Source: Mantis religiosa (taxonomy: Eukaryota > Arthropoda > Insecta > Mantodea > Mantidae). Taken from it: 64,000 nucleotides of DNA. The notes beneath the pieces were generated by a model. That model was not told the DNA's origin. It saw only the letters and a program-made list of their open reading frames with translations, and ran no database searches. Of this stretch, positions 44,835-55,569 are shown piece after piece. The position numbers were made by a program, and so were the translations under genes. Every line of letters starts with the position of its first letter. Position 1 is the stretch's first letter. The stretch is from positions 108,674,127-108,738,126 of the forward strand of contig CM060958.1 in the NCBI GenBank assembly GCA_030765055.1. Reading direction: 5' to 3'.

Positions 44835-46855
44835 ACCCAACGTGCATGAAACTTCAATAATTATTTGCATCATTTATAGAATAGAAATGAAAATAAATGG
44901 TAAGAAAGAAATCTAACTTGGACATTAAGCTTTATGTTACATGTCTGTTTATTATATTACAGAAAATTAATTTTCTACTCTTCATCAAAAAGTAACTTGC
45001 CGTGGCTCGATAATTTGTTTCATTTCAGAATTATAATGGGAAATTCATTCAAAGGGTATCAAACGTTAATGCAAACAGACAACTGTGAATTCAGGTTTCT
45101 TTTTCTTTTGTAAATACCTTAATATGTGAACAGAAAGTTAAACAGATTCAACGATCACAGATGTGCCTTCACACCATTTAACAAAACTGGAACATACCTA
45201 TTTGGTATGCATGAATAAAGATAATTTGGAGTTGTAGAGGATCCCATATAAGTCATCCTGATAAGTCACTCCTTTCTCATAATGTTTTCAGAAAGCTCTT
45301 CTACATGTGGTTTGTTCATATTAGATGATCAATACGTAAACATTATAAAAAAGTAATTCTTCCACCTTCGGTACAGAAGATCCTCTACGTTCAACGAGAG
45401 AGGAACATTATGCTGCAACATAACCTCAGCTCACAGTGTAAAGGAAGCTCCATAAACAAATATTCATTTAAAAGATACCACTTTAGCATTGTGGATTGCC
45501 AATGCAATAGAGAGGAAGGTTACATAGGTAGACTAGAAGGGATAAACAAGTAACTGAGATTGCTGATTTACAAGACATAGTAACTAAATGTATATAGGTG
45601 TTGATGAAAAGTCACAATTGCATAATGACATCGTTGAATATAGCGGAGAAGATTATTCGTAATGGAAAACAAATGCTTGTAAAAAGTGAGTGCCAAGGTG
45701 TGTTCACCATAGGTCACGTCCAGCATAGCATTAAATTGATCATAATGGGCTCCTGAGGGCTATGAGTTTAGATAAACACTTCGTCCTTGATTCTTGGAGA
45801 GCGGCCCTGGAAAATCACAAAGCAGTCAGTCATTCTGCAGATAGCCCATAACGTCATCGCCATGTTTGACAGGTCGGGGTAAACATAAGACCTTATTACC
45901 TTTATTGCAGTATTTTTGACAGTCATCTCCTTCATATAATGTAAGTTAAACAAAAGTTTTTATTAAAAGTGCTTTTGTCAAGACATATTTGCCATAGAAA
46001 TGTTTGATAATATCTAAGTTCATATGACCCAAATTACAGACCTATTTTATAAAACGTCGAACTCTATGAAGAATAGGTAATGCTTCGACTATCGTGAACT
46101 ATTATGACAAATAAATGGCGGACAAGAATATATAAATAGTATATTACTCATTATAAATTTTTACATTAGAGAATATATAAAAGATATTTAAAGAATAAAA
46201 TGAGACAAGAATAACATGTTTTCTGGTATTATGTTCTTCTATTTGAAACAGTTCTTAAACACTTGAAGAGAGAGCTGCGTAGAAGCATCCCAGTTCTGGT
46301 ATCTGGGCTTCGATGTTTTTCGCAACACATGGTAGTTATAAAATATCCAACAATAATAATAATATCGTTAAAATAAAAATGATGACTTTCATAAGTGCAC
46401 AACTCCAATCAACAAAGTTTCGAGAAAATCAACAAACACTTGATAACTTCTGAAAATGATTTGCCAACATTATGATTTTTGTCACACATGAACTTTGGCT
46501 CATTATATTTGTTTTATTGTTCAGTAATTTCAGTTACCATTCTTACTTTTTTATACTATTTATAATGAATTTGTTGGACTTGTGCAGTTATGAAACTCAT
46601 CTGGGTGTACAAATGCATTGGAAGGGCTGTATTATATAATGCATAGAGGAATTACCTCTAAACGTGCAAGGAATGGTTAAAATATTTTATAATACTCATA
46701 TGTGTGTTGAACCACGTTTTATTTGTAGCACAATAACAAAAGTAGATATTACATACATTCAGTTATCCAAATCTGAATCCCTGATTCTTCCCCATTGGTT
46801 ATCTGTTCTTTGTTATATTTATCACACAGGGTTCGAAAATACGATTTTTTTCAGG
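44835..46855. other. Unassigned AT-rich DNA
   Basis: No domain, RNA gene or repeat partner recognised. The frames at 45768-45953 and 46664-46864 are featureless. Confidence 0.35.
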
Positions 46856-46857
46856 AA

Positions 46858-47284
46858 GAACTGAAGCAAGATACTTTGAAATATCCTTGGCTTCACACCT
46901 TTCAGGGGAATTTCTTTATCGTAAGCTTTCTTCAGTATGGTTTCAGCAAACTTTGTGTTTCCTTTGATTAGCAATGTCTCTGTTATTAAACCACTAGAGT
47001 TTTTGCTAACAGTAACAATGTCTGATTTATATTCAGTAAGCTTATATGTAGTCACTTTTCACTTCTCTTGCTTTTTGGTGACTCAAAGCCTTCTTCAACA
47101 CCTTGCTCAAAGCCATCTTATAGTCGCTGATCATAGACAGTTGAACATCACATACTTTATTGTTTTTAGATGAGTCCTTTATTATGCTTATGCGCACGAT
47201 GCCTGTCTGAGTTGAGGGATTTGTGTAGCAATGAAACTCAGTAACAAGTGGAAATGCCTGAAACTTGAGATGCTTTAATGTCAT
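46858..47284 (-). pseudogene. Possible unrecognised pseudogene
   Basis: Two adjacent minus-strand frames look like one protein broken by a single frameshift near 47050. The first (47284-47042) starts MTLKHLKFQAFPLVTEFHC and includes GIVRISIIKDSSKNNKVC. The second (about 47055-46858) reads TTYKLTEYKSDIVTVSKNSS, then GLITETLLIKGNTKFAETIL. Both have balanced composition and alternating hydrophobic spacing, unlike the AT-rich noise frames around them. I know no family for it. Together they give about 140 residues. It could be a decayed host gene piece, a retrocopy, or part of an unknown element. Confidence 0.3.
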
Positions 47285-47289
47285 ACGAT

Positions 47290-48410
47290 AGAGATCAGTG
47301 AGACGATTTATATATATAGTACCAAAAAGTGCACTTGTGCATTATGAAGATCATGTTTTCAAATATATTACGAACTAATAATATTACAATGGGGGACAAA
47401 ACTTGAACTTGTGGATAAAAACGTAACAATAGAAAGCAAATTCCTTAAGTCAAAAAGGATAAGTAGAATTAATTGACCTATTATAATACGTACTATAGAC
47501 GAAGGTAAATTTGAGATCGGAGCTTATTCTAATCTAATTCATCAATTAATTATGCTTATAGGTTACGTAAACATTTTAATATAGAATATTTTACTCGTTC
47601 TTTATAAATAGCTCAGCTAAGATTATTATTTCTCAGACTTCAAGTTTAACGAAGCTTTAAGAGTTGTTAGACTTAACCGACCAACCTTGAATAGTTAAAT
47701 CCTTTCGGAGGCTCGTAGCCGCTACATAGTATGGTAAAAACAGCATGATAAATGAGAACTGGAACCGGATTTCTGTGTTTCCGAAATAAACTACTTTTAC
47801 GCTATAATACTCAGGCAAAAGTAACATAAAAAAGGTCTAAAACATGCAAAATTATTTTTTGCCCGTGCACATAATTGACCATTAATAACAAAATCGTGCA
47901 ACAGGCACTCATATGGGCTTTCCCGTGGATAATTTTATATTTCGTTTTATACTGTTTTAAGTATGTAATACGTATAATCATTTGGAAGAAAAGGAAAGGA
48001 ATAAAGCAGTTCCAGAACGAATGGAAAGCTTAAATATGAAACTATCTGCCGCTCTGATAAATTAAATTCCCAGGGAGAGCAGGTGATTTCGACGCTGGAA
48101 TAGACGATGATCCCATGAAATCTGCCGCATCTTCCGGCTGTTTGATATCATGTATCTGGTACCTAGTGTGATGTGCATGCCGTTACATACAAAGAATGCA
48201 ATGGACAACGGTAATTTAGCATAAATCGGATATTGTCTTCAGTTTTACTATGTGGCACTAACTAGGTACTTTGAGTACGTGCCTTCAAGTTGGTGCATTT
48301 GTTAAGATATATTAATTCATATATAAAATAGCGAATTCAAGAATATTTTATATAGTTAAGCTACATTAGGAGTTTCACATACGTTAAAATAAACTCCAAA
48401 ACACTGAATA
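47290..48410. other. Unassigned AT-rich DNA
   Basis: No feature recognised. Confidence 0.35.
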
Positions 48411-48427
48411 TTCTTTAGCTTAATTGG

Positions 48428-48673
48428 GCCCGCCTCGGTTGCGTAGACGGTAGCGTGTCTGCCTCACGTTCAAGAGGTCCCGAGTTCAAATCTCGGTCAG
48501 GGTGAGTTATCTGGAAAAGGTTTTATTCGGAGTTTTCCCTTATCCTGAAAGACGAATGTCGGGTAACTCTAAGCTCAATGGACCCCGGACTCATTTGAGC
48601 ATAATTTCACCCACTTCATTCATTATGCGATATGACTTAAGGTTGGAGGACGTAAATTTAAAAAAAAAAAAAG
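48428..48673 (+). repeat. SINE-B full copy with TSD
   Basis: Head GCCCGCCTCGGTTGCGTAG, A-box-like ACGGTAGCGTGTCTGCC, B-box GTCCCGAGTTCAAATCTCGG, the body, and a poly(A) tail of about 12 (48660-48671). TTAGCTTAATTGG (48415-48427) and TTAGCTTAATTGA (48674-48686) form a 13-bp TSD with one mismatch. This copy defines the family at about 246 bp. Confidence 0.9.
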
Positions 48674-48689
48674 TTAGCTTAATTGAGCC

Positions 48690-48905
48690 GAAGGGAGTTC
48701 CTGCATTTTTACTTTTTAAGTTCTGTTTGTTTTAAGTCACTCCTTCAAATAACATCACAGAAAGTACACGTCTTGAGGTCTTATGAATCCAAAACATAAT
48801 CCTAAAATGTTGTCCTTGTAATTGATTTTCTCAAAAATGAGTGTAACAACTTTCATTAAAATATCAGATATTTAAGATATTTTCGTCAAGTGAAATTTAT
48901 GAAAT
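48690..48905. other. Unassigned DNA
   Basis: Short spacer, no feature recognised. Confidence 0.4.
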
Positions 48906-48911
48906 TATGCA

Positions 48912-49655
48912 TGAGACAGCAATAAAGATTAGCGAACTAAAATAGTTGGCGGGCAGAGATAGGAGGAATTATGGAAAAAATAGGAATGGGAGATATATGG
49001 AGATTAGAGGAATGGAACACAAGCGATGTGGGTAAATTAGTAAAATACAGAATAGAAGATATAGAAAGACAGGAAATGTGGCGAAGTCTAGAAAATATGA
49101 TATCATTACAATTTTACAAGCAAATAAAAAGAAATTGGGGACGAGAAGCATATGTAGATTACTGCAATAGGCAAGAGAGAGAAGGGCTAGCTTGGATGAG
49201 AATAGGAACAATATTTCTAAGAGGGAAAAGAGGTAGGGAAAAGGGAATTTGTAAAATTTGTGAATTGTGTGGGGGAAAAGAAAGCATAGAACACTATGTA
49301 ACAGAATGCGAGGAGGTTGCAATGTTGAGAAAAAAGGTTTGGGAGGAAAATGGGATAAAGGGAAAATGAGGGAAGGGAGGAAAAGAAGGTAAGAAATATT
49401 GGTAAGTTCTTACGGAAAGTAAAAGAAAAATGGGCTAGAAATTTAAAGAATATAAGAAAGGAAGATGGGGGCTGGAGGAAAGGGGCTAATTAAATAACAA
49501 GGAGACATGGAGGTTAAGAGTTACCTGGCAGAGTAGAAGACCAGGGTGTCATGTAAGCCAAGGTGGCAACAAGGTAAAGACGAATAAATGTAGCCTAAAG
49601 TTGTAAATTGTAAAATTTTGGAATATGCACAATAAATCTAATCTAATCTAAAAAT
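48912..49655 (+). mobile_element. LINE-2 3' fragment
   Basis: The best-kept LINE-2 end. The 132-codon frame at 48971-49369 reads YVDYCNRQEREGLAWMRIGT, then FLRGKRGREKGICKICELCG, then ESIEHYVTECEEVAMLRKKV. The C-x2-C...H...C zinc knuckle is intact here. The 3' end is AATATGCACAATAAATCTAA, followed by ATCTA repeats to about 49650, a microsatellite-like tail. It is 5'-truncated, and the reverse-transcriptase catalytic core is absent. Confidence 0.85.
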
Positions 49656-49659
49656 TTAT

Positions 49660-50050
49660 GGAAAAGCGTTTGCAATCCTTAATTCTTAATCCCTTTTCAT
49701 AACTCATAATCCCTAAGATATAGACAAAACCTTACAGCAAAAATATCTACATCACTTTTAAGCATACAGTTTATGTTAAATACATTTGTTTTCTGGAGAT
49801 CACCATTTCCGAGATATTGTTTGTTATTTTCATTTTCAAACATTTATACTTTTTTCAAATAGGAAGTCGTTATTTGTGCTTTTATTTTCTAGCCATGCAA
49901 AGAGAATGGAAGAGAGACCAGCCTTTCGCTTAAGATCCTGCTGCATTTTACTCTTGCCGTTATACCTACAAGGACATGTGTAATAAAATCATTTCTTAAA
50001 ATTATCTGTTTCAATCAACAGCAGTTTTTTAATACATCCTCGAATGTTAA
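49660..50050. other. Unassigned DNA
   Basis: No feature recognised. Confidence 0.35.
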
Positions 50051-50053
50051 GTA

Positions 50054-50522
50054 ATTCGGACGATGAATGAAATGTGTGAAATGATACTCAAACGAGCTAA
50101 GGATCCATAGAGATTATAGTTACCTGACATTCATCTTTCAGGATATCGGAAAGGTCCGGAAGAAACCTTTTCTTGGTAATTTACCCTGACTGAGGTCCAA
50201 ACTCGGATCCTCTTGAAGCCCGCCTCGGTAGCGTGGTGTTAGCATATCTGCCTCACGTTCAAGAGGTCCCGAGTTCGATTCTCGGTCAGGGTGAGTTACC
50301 TGTATAAGGTTTTTTCCGGGGTTTCCCCTTATGCTGAAAGACGAATGTCGGGTAACTCTAAGCTCTATGTACCCCGGACTCATTTGAGTATCATTTCACC
50401 CATTCCATTCATCGTCCGATATCACGTAACGTTGGAGGACGTAAATTACAAATAAAAATAAATAAAAAAAATCCTCTTGGACGTGAGGCAGGCACGTTAC
50501 CATCTACTTCACAGAGGCAGGC
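50054..50522 (-). repeat. SINE-B copy interrupted by a sense SINE-B
   Basis: Antisense body and part of the head occupy 50054-50217. The remainder of the head (GACGTGAGGCAGGCACG ... CAGAGGCAGGC) resumes at 50482-50522. The sense copy at 50218-50470 lies between, flanked by an 11-bp TSD. Confidence 0.9.
50218..50470 (+). repeat. SINE-B full copy nested in SINE-B
   Basis: GCCCGCCTCGGTAGCGTGG to an A-rich tail (AAATAAAAATAAATAAAAAA). ATCCTCTTGAA (50207-50217) and ATCCTCTTGGA (50471-50481) are the TSD with one mismatch. Confidence 0.92.
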
Positions 50523-50524
50523 AA

Positions 50525-51118
50525 AATGTAGTTTCGTATGCAGAGAGAAAATAATACATTAGGTGTTTCAAACGGAATCTCTAACTTGCTAACTTAAAGA
50601 TTTATGCATATCCTGTATAAAGTGTTCTCTAATATATTTCCTGACAAATCTGGATAAATGCGGTTTGTGAAGTTTCGGACGCAGGCTACAATATAAACGG
50701 ACGTTTGGCGCGTTTACCCTTATGTAAGTTGATGTACACTGATTATAATCTACACCAGGCAGAGCTTGTCACGATTTCAAAAGGGTGCGGGAACCACAAT
50801 TTTCTGGTTCACCTTGACCAACCCTTTCTTCGGAAAATCTCAACTCGTTATGAATTGAATTTATACCTACACTGACAACCATAGGACTTCTTGTAATCTT
50901 TCCAGGGCAACATACCTGCTCGGTTTCCTTAAAGATTAGGGATATCCACTTTTGAGACGGAACTTAAAAGAAAGCAATGAACTTGAAGTCTGCTCATTAA
51001 AAAAAAAAAATGGTTGACGGTTCTTAAACCTAGGTTATTGTGTTTATATGAGTATTTACTGGTTTTGTTCAGAAAGTAAACTTTAGTTACATGAATTTCA
51101 CAGTCAAGTCCCATTTAA
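50525..51118. other. Unassigned DNA
   Basis: No feature recognised. Confidence 0.35.
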
Positions 51119-51121
51119 AGT

Positions 51122-51290
51122 AAGACCTGAAGCTTTCCTGGTGACGAATATCCTCAAGTTGTTCTTGGGAAGCAAGCCAGGTGAAAAGACGATTAGAAAT
51201 CGACGTTTCGGGAGAGTGTATCTCTCCCCTCATCAGGATATTTATTAATGTTATAAACACAAAATGAAGAATGGATATAACACAAACAGT
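51122..51290 (+). repeat. Single-arm relative of the foldback element
   Basis: AAGACCTGAAGCTTTCCTGG, CAAGTTGTTCTTGGGAAGC, GGTGAAAAGACGATTAGAAA and CATCAGGATATTTATTAATG match the left side of the 9161-9840 element. The homology extends about 35 bp outside the hairpin arm at 9127-9160. No inverted partner is present. Confidence 0.8.
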
Positions 51291-51294
51291 ACAC

Positions 51295-52060
51295 TTGGAG
51301 TTGAATTTCTGTATACCTAATTGGATATGTGTTTGGTTTCATGATATTAAAACTTTAGTTGCTCATATAATCACCATTTTCATCGCTGTTTGAGCATATT
51401 CACTAGAACTGACCTCCAAATAAATCAGTTTTAAATTACTAGTAGAGGGAGAGCATATAAATTATTATTCTTACGTCTTATCCTTTCATTTGGTGAATAA
51501 TTTCCATTTTTGTTACATAAAAACAAGGTTAAAGGACTTACAAAGTAAGAAAATAAACAATGAATGTTAGTATTATTTTTAAAATAGGCAAATAATTATT
51601 CTTGGTTCTCTTGGGCTCCAAAGTTTAAGCTGAGTCACCTAGCGTTTGCTCGGAGAACATTGTTACGACGTAATTGTAAATAAAAAAGGCCTGGCAAGTA
51701 AAATTGATGTTCTCAAAAGCATATATGCTTCGAGGCTTTTATTAGTGTTGTTATGGCAGTTAAAGGAGCAAATTTGTGAACATTTGAAATCCTACGTTTC
51801 TGAACTAATAAACCTCATTTTTTATCAAGTGCTACTAAATATACTCATACTATTTCCCAACTTTTCTAACAAGTACGTGAAATAGTTTTTGAGGAAAAAA
51901 ATAATTTTTTTAAATTTTGCTACAAAATATGTTCCTAGCGACAGAGTTTCCAGAATTTTGAAATAAATTTCAGACTTATATTCCAGGAATTATAAAATTT
52001 ATCACATAGATCACATAAAACAAATATTGTACAAAATTAATGCCTTTATATGGGACTGCA
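51295..52060. other. Unassigned AT-rich DNA
   Basis: No feature recognised. Confidence 0.35.
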
Positions 52061-52068
52061 AAAAGTAT

Positions 52069-52401
52069 TGTGGCTTTTTGGGTTCGAAGAATTAAAAAGC
52101 CAAATTGCACAAACTCAAAATGTTCCATTATCTGGAAGTTTCCGCCTATTAACGAAACATCACAGTCCTCCAAGGCGGTAGGAGAAGAGGGTCCAGTAGT
52201 TTCTGGTTATTTCTCTCCACACCCCGTCTCTACTCGGCAGGTCATTAGCTCTACGCATTAGTGTAGGCGTGGTCTAGTACCATTACTCCCACAGCAAGAG
52301 CCATTCGGTCACATGAGTAGGCGTGGCCTCGATGCCATAAGTCCCCATTTATTGGCAACCTCTTGCTGCCAGCTGCTCGTATGCTCGACGATTGGGTAAC
52401 A
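52069..52401 (-). mobile_element. Solo LTR, short and diverged (333 bp)
   Basis: Starts TGTGGCTTTTTGGGTTCG and shares AAAGCCAAATTGCACAAAC then TCAAAATGTTCC with the solo LTR at 23684. It ends TTGGGTAACA. GTAT flanks both sides (52065-52068, 52402-52405). It is shorter than its relatives through internal loss. Confidence 0.75.
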
Positions 52402-52559
52402 GTATGTTAAAATACATCCGTTAATAATATATCTGGGATAAATATACCGTCTCATAAGTGCTGACGCTTTTTAAGAAAAACAATTATTTGAAATGTGTTC
52501 TGATAAGCAATAAACTCATTTTCAAAGTATAGAGCATTAGATTCTATGGTCTTAAGTCA

Positions 52560-53020
52560 TCCTTCAGAGAGGTTTATTATCCCACGATGGTACCAGTCTG
52601 TGGTTTTTGATGGAAATAATTCGGTGACACCCACTTGCACTACTTCAAAGTTGACAAATTTTCTTCCACGTAGAAAATAGACCACGGATAAAAAAAATGA
52701 TAATCTGATGGTGTGAGATCAGGGCTGTATACTGGGTGTGGTAGCAGTTAGATTCCTCCCAATTCCTGAATGTTTTCCATGATTGTTCTTTATGGTGTAT
52801 TGCATTGTCCTGTTTCGGTTAACTAATGCTGGGTATCTCCATATCGAAACTTGATTAACTTGTACCAGTTGTTGAGTATAAATATTCGCATCAATCTCCC
52901 ACCCGTTTGGAACAAACTCCCACTGAACCAAACCTTCAAAATTCCACCAGACACACAACATTACTTTGGGACCGAACTGAGGTTTTTTAACGATGACTTT
53001 GGCAGGTTGGCTGTGATTAA
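52560..53020 (-). pseudogene. Mariner transposase, C-terminal half
   Basis: From right to left, the minus strand reads SQPAKVIVKKPQFGPKVMLC, then VWWNFEGLVQWEFVPNG, then YPALVNRNRTMQYTIKNNHG. Next come the SPDLTPSDYHFF-like third catalytic block near 52715-52690 and a degraded C-terminus. QPAKV...FGPKVMLC.WW is diagnostic of mariner transposases. The second catalytic aspartate, expected in a QQDNARPH-type block, is frameshifted out. The N-terminal half (54000-54375) ends at KQWL, exactly where this begins, so one transposase was split by about 1 kb of inserted DNA. Confidence 0.8.
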
Positions 53021-53251
53021 GCTGTAGAGGTATATTTTGGATGAAGGTGGTGATGATGGATTTCTCAACTTTGTTGAAGTTCTAGCAGAATTTCTTGAAG
53101 TTCACCAGGGCTGCTCTCGAGCGACGATCCCTACACCAAGGGTTTTTAGTCTCAGATCTGAGAAATATTCACTTCTGCTGCTGATTGATTAACTTTTCAG
53201 TCATACTTTCCCAAAGTAGAATACTTTATTGCACATTACAATTTGATACTT

Positions 53252-53693
53252 CTTCTTCTTCCTTCACGGGTTAGGCTTAAGCCTGTTCCGGCCTCACATT
53301 TCCTGAAGCCATCTCTTTAGGGGACGTCCTATTGATCTTCGTCCTCTTGGTTTATAATTGAAGGCTTGTTCTGGTATTCTTTCTCTTGGCATGTGATTAA
53401 GGTGTTCGACCCATTTGTTTCCATATCTTTGGATTTCTTCTAATAACGGTTGTACTTCTAATTCTTTTCTAATAATTTCATTCCTAATATGATCTTCTCT
53501 TGTACATCCTTTGATTGATCGTAAGAATCTCATTTCTGCAGCTTGTATTTTACTCTTCTCCTTTTCCCTTATTATCCATGCCTCACTTCCATAGTTTAGT
53601 ATTGGGATTGCCATCACTTTGTAGAATCTTATTTCAGTTTCTTTCCTTGCTTTATTCCTGAGGGTTCTCTTAATTGTTCCGCAAAATGCAGAA
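53252..53693 (-). mobile_element. 5'-truncated LINE-1 with 12-bp TSD
   Basis: The frame at 53617-53294 reads MMAIPILNYGSEAWIIREKE, then IQAAEMRFLRSIKGCTREDH, then FNYKPRGRRSIGRPLKRWL. This is the same C-terminal LINE protein region as at 11.4-11.6 kb but complete to the GRPxxRW end. The 3' tail is a short AAG repeat (antisense TCTTCTTCTTC at 53251). AATTTGATACTT at 53240-53251 and 53694-53705 is a perfect TSD. It sits inside the DNA that splits the mariner. Confidence 0.85.
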
Positions 53694-53999
53694 AATTTGA
53701 TACTTGTTCGTACAAAATGTTGAAGATTATTGATAATTGCCTTTACTCCTTCTACTAACGACGAAAATACTAATTATAAATTAATAGAACATCAGCATAT
53801 TAATGTGTCTATTATGCATCACACAAATGCGTCCATTTCTAACTCCTTAAACACACACTAGCAGAGTAATACCGATCTATGTCTATCCTCTATAAATGTT
53901 CCTTGCAGAAGACCTGGTTCTTGCAAAAATTCCAACTTCTTTATTACGTTACCATGGCTACAAAAATTCTAAACTTTGTGTATCATTCTCATGGCCTGC

Positions 54000-54375
54000 T
54001 CTACTTTATACTTATATTTTGAAAGAATTTAAACAACTTAAAATATCTGCTACAAAGCCACTGTTTTGAGTCATCAGAGTTCTGGTAATATACACATTTT
54101 TCATCACAAGTGACAATTCGCCTGACAAATCTATCATCCATGGGATTATGGATAAGCTGTTGACAGATATTCACTCTACGTTCAGCTTGTTGAGGTGTGG
54201 GTTCATGAAGTACAGATATACAGCTTCTGTATGATTTTCCTAGTGCCTTACTGTAGCGATGTATCATATCTTTTGATGCAACAAGTTCTTCTGAAAGCCT
54301 ATGTGCACTTCTTTGCGGATTTTATCGCAAAACTTGGCGTGTATCCTCAATAGTCCATACTTTAGTGCCCGATTT
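54000..54375 (-). pseudogene. Mariner transposase, N-terminal half
   Basis: The minus strand first gives VWTIEDTRQVLR near 54360-54325, then after a stop EELVASKDMIHRYSKALGKS. The frame at 54267-54001 continues SVLHEPTPQQAERRVNICQQ, then RFVRRIVTCDEKCVYYQNSD, then DSKQWL. L.P.Q...R...C..L and TCDEKWVYY carry the linker and the first catalytic aspartate of a mariner. A Trp-to-Cys change follows CDEK. After KQWL the frame enters unrelated sequence. The missing half is at 52560-53020. Confidence 0.8.
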
Positions 54376-54522
54376 CACCAACAGATGTTAAGACTTAACA
54401 CGGGTTTAACAATAGTTATAAAAAATTGCATTTCACCAACAAGTGTTAGCTCGTGATAAATCTCTTGTTAAACTAACAAGTCAAATTTCTGATGTTAAAC
54501 CTTTAACAATTGTAAATAGTCA

Positions 54523-54780
54523 AGATGGCGGGCGTGAATGCAGCTTTTGTTGTCAATTTGCTATATTTAAGACCGTCTAAATGACATTCGTAATAGAGTA
54601 GAGCCTATGAGGAGAAATGATTTTGAGGAGCTATCAAAAGAAAATTTTCTACAGAGGTATAGACTGTCAAAACAAGTTGCTATGAAAGTTACTGCGGAAG
54701 TACAAGAGAGATTAGAACATGCATCGAAAGGAATATGCCGATCTCGCTTTTGCTTCAACTATTAATAAGTTTGCTATTTT
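54523..54780 (+). pseudogene. Harbinger transposase N-terminal fragment
   Basis: MAGVNAAFVVNLLYLRP is followed, after one frame change, by RRMRRNDFEELSKENFLQR, then YRLSKQVAMKVTAEVQERLE and HASKGICRSRF before a stop. ND..EL....F..RYRLSK is the conserved start of PIF/Harbinger nucleases in animals. The DDE core is absent. The end of this fragment is the start of tandem unit 1, so the repeat array grew out of the coding region. Confidence 0.6.
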
Positions 54781-55250
54781 GTAATTCACTGAATTATGTG
54801 GATAATATACTGTCCACCTGCCATCTTGAAACGTTCAAGTAACTTGTCACTTGTCCTTTGCTCTTCGTTTTAAATTTACGTAATACTGAGTTAGAACATG
54901 CATCGAAAGGAATATGCCGATCTCGCCTTTGCTTCAAGTATAAATAACTTCGCGATTTTATAATTCACTGAATTATGTGGATAATATATTGTCCACCTTC
55001 AGTCTTGAAACGTTCAACTCACTCGTCACTTATACTTCTTCGCACCTCGTTTTAAATTTACGTAATACTGAGTTAGAACATGCATCGAAAGGAATATGCC
55101 GATCTCGCCTTTGCTTCAAGTATAAATAACTTCGCGATTTTATAATTCACTGAATTATGTGGATAATATATTGTCCACCTTCAGTCTTGAAACGTTCAAC
55201 TCACTCGTCACTTATACTTCTTCGCACCTCGTTTTAAATTTACGTAATAC
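54712..55250. repeat. Tandem repeat, three units of about 180 bp
   Basis: Units start at 54712, 54891 and 55073 with TTAGAACATGCATCGAAAGG and end TAAATTTACGTAATAC. Units 2 and 3 are almost identical. Unit 1 is more diverged (CTTTTGCTTCAACTATTAAT versus CCTTTGCTTCAAGTATAAAT). The sequence fits duplication from unit 1 outward. Confidence 0.95.
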
Positions 55251-55290
55251 ATTTCGTGTTTCTGGTAATGACACATGCATTTGAATTAAA

Positions 55291-55407
55291 TTATTTTCCA
55301 ATATTTTTCCACGTGACATCTTTCTCTTTTACATTCACCGCATCCGTCCTATTTCCTACGATATCCTTATACTTCGTCAGCAATTCAATTAAAAATTCTT
55401 TCTCCAT
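55291..55407 (-). pseudogene. Myb/SANT-like DNA-binding protein fragment
   Basis: From an ATG at 55407 the minus strand reads MEKEFLIELLTKYKDIVGN, then RTDAVNVKEKDVTWKNIGK, then stop. It matches the opening of the zeste-type Myb/SANT domain (E...L..L..KYK.IV...TDA....K...W..I...FN). PIF/Harbinger elements carry such a gene beside the transposase, usually on the opposite strand, which fits the relic next to it. Only the first helix-turn-helix part remains. Confidence 0.6.
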
Positions 55408-55569
55408 CGATGAGAAATTTGTTTCACGGCTTTTGTTTACGATTTTATTTATCCGCCATTTCTTTAGCTGTGTGCAGACTGCGGTGCAGACGAAAATGAA
55501 AACAAAATCGCATCGCAGTACGTTCAGAAAATAATACGACTCATCCATAGCCTTCTATAGCTGTAACAT

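Larger units (their letters stand above)
54363..55250 (+). mobile_element. PIF/Harbinger relic with internal tandem repeats
   Basis: Begins TTAGTGCCCGATTTCACCAA, with CATTTCACCAACAAGTGTTA repeated inside; this style of TIR and the TTA flank are usual for PIF/Harbinger. A coding start at 54523 (MAGVNAAFVVNLLYL) is followed by MRRNDFEELSKENFLQRYRL and EVQERLEHASKG, a Harbinger transposase N-terminus. The rest of the transposase is replaced by three tandem units. A Myb-like partner lies on the minus strand just beyond (55291-55407). The right terminus was not found. Confidence 0.65.
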
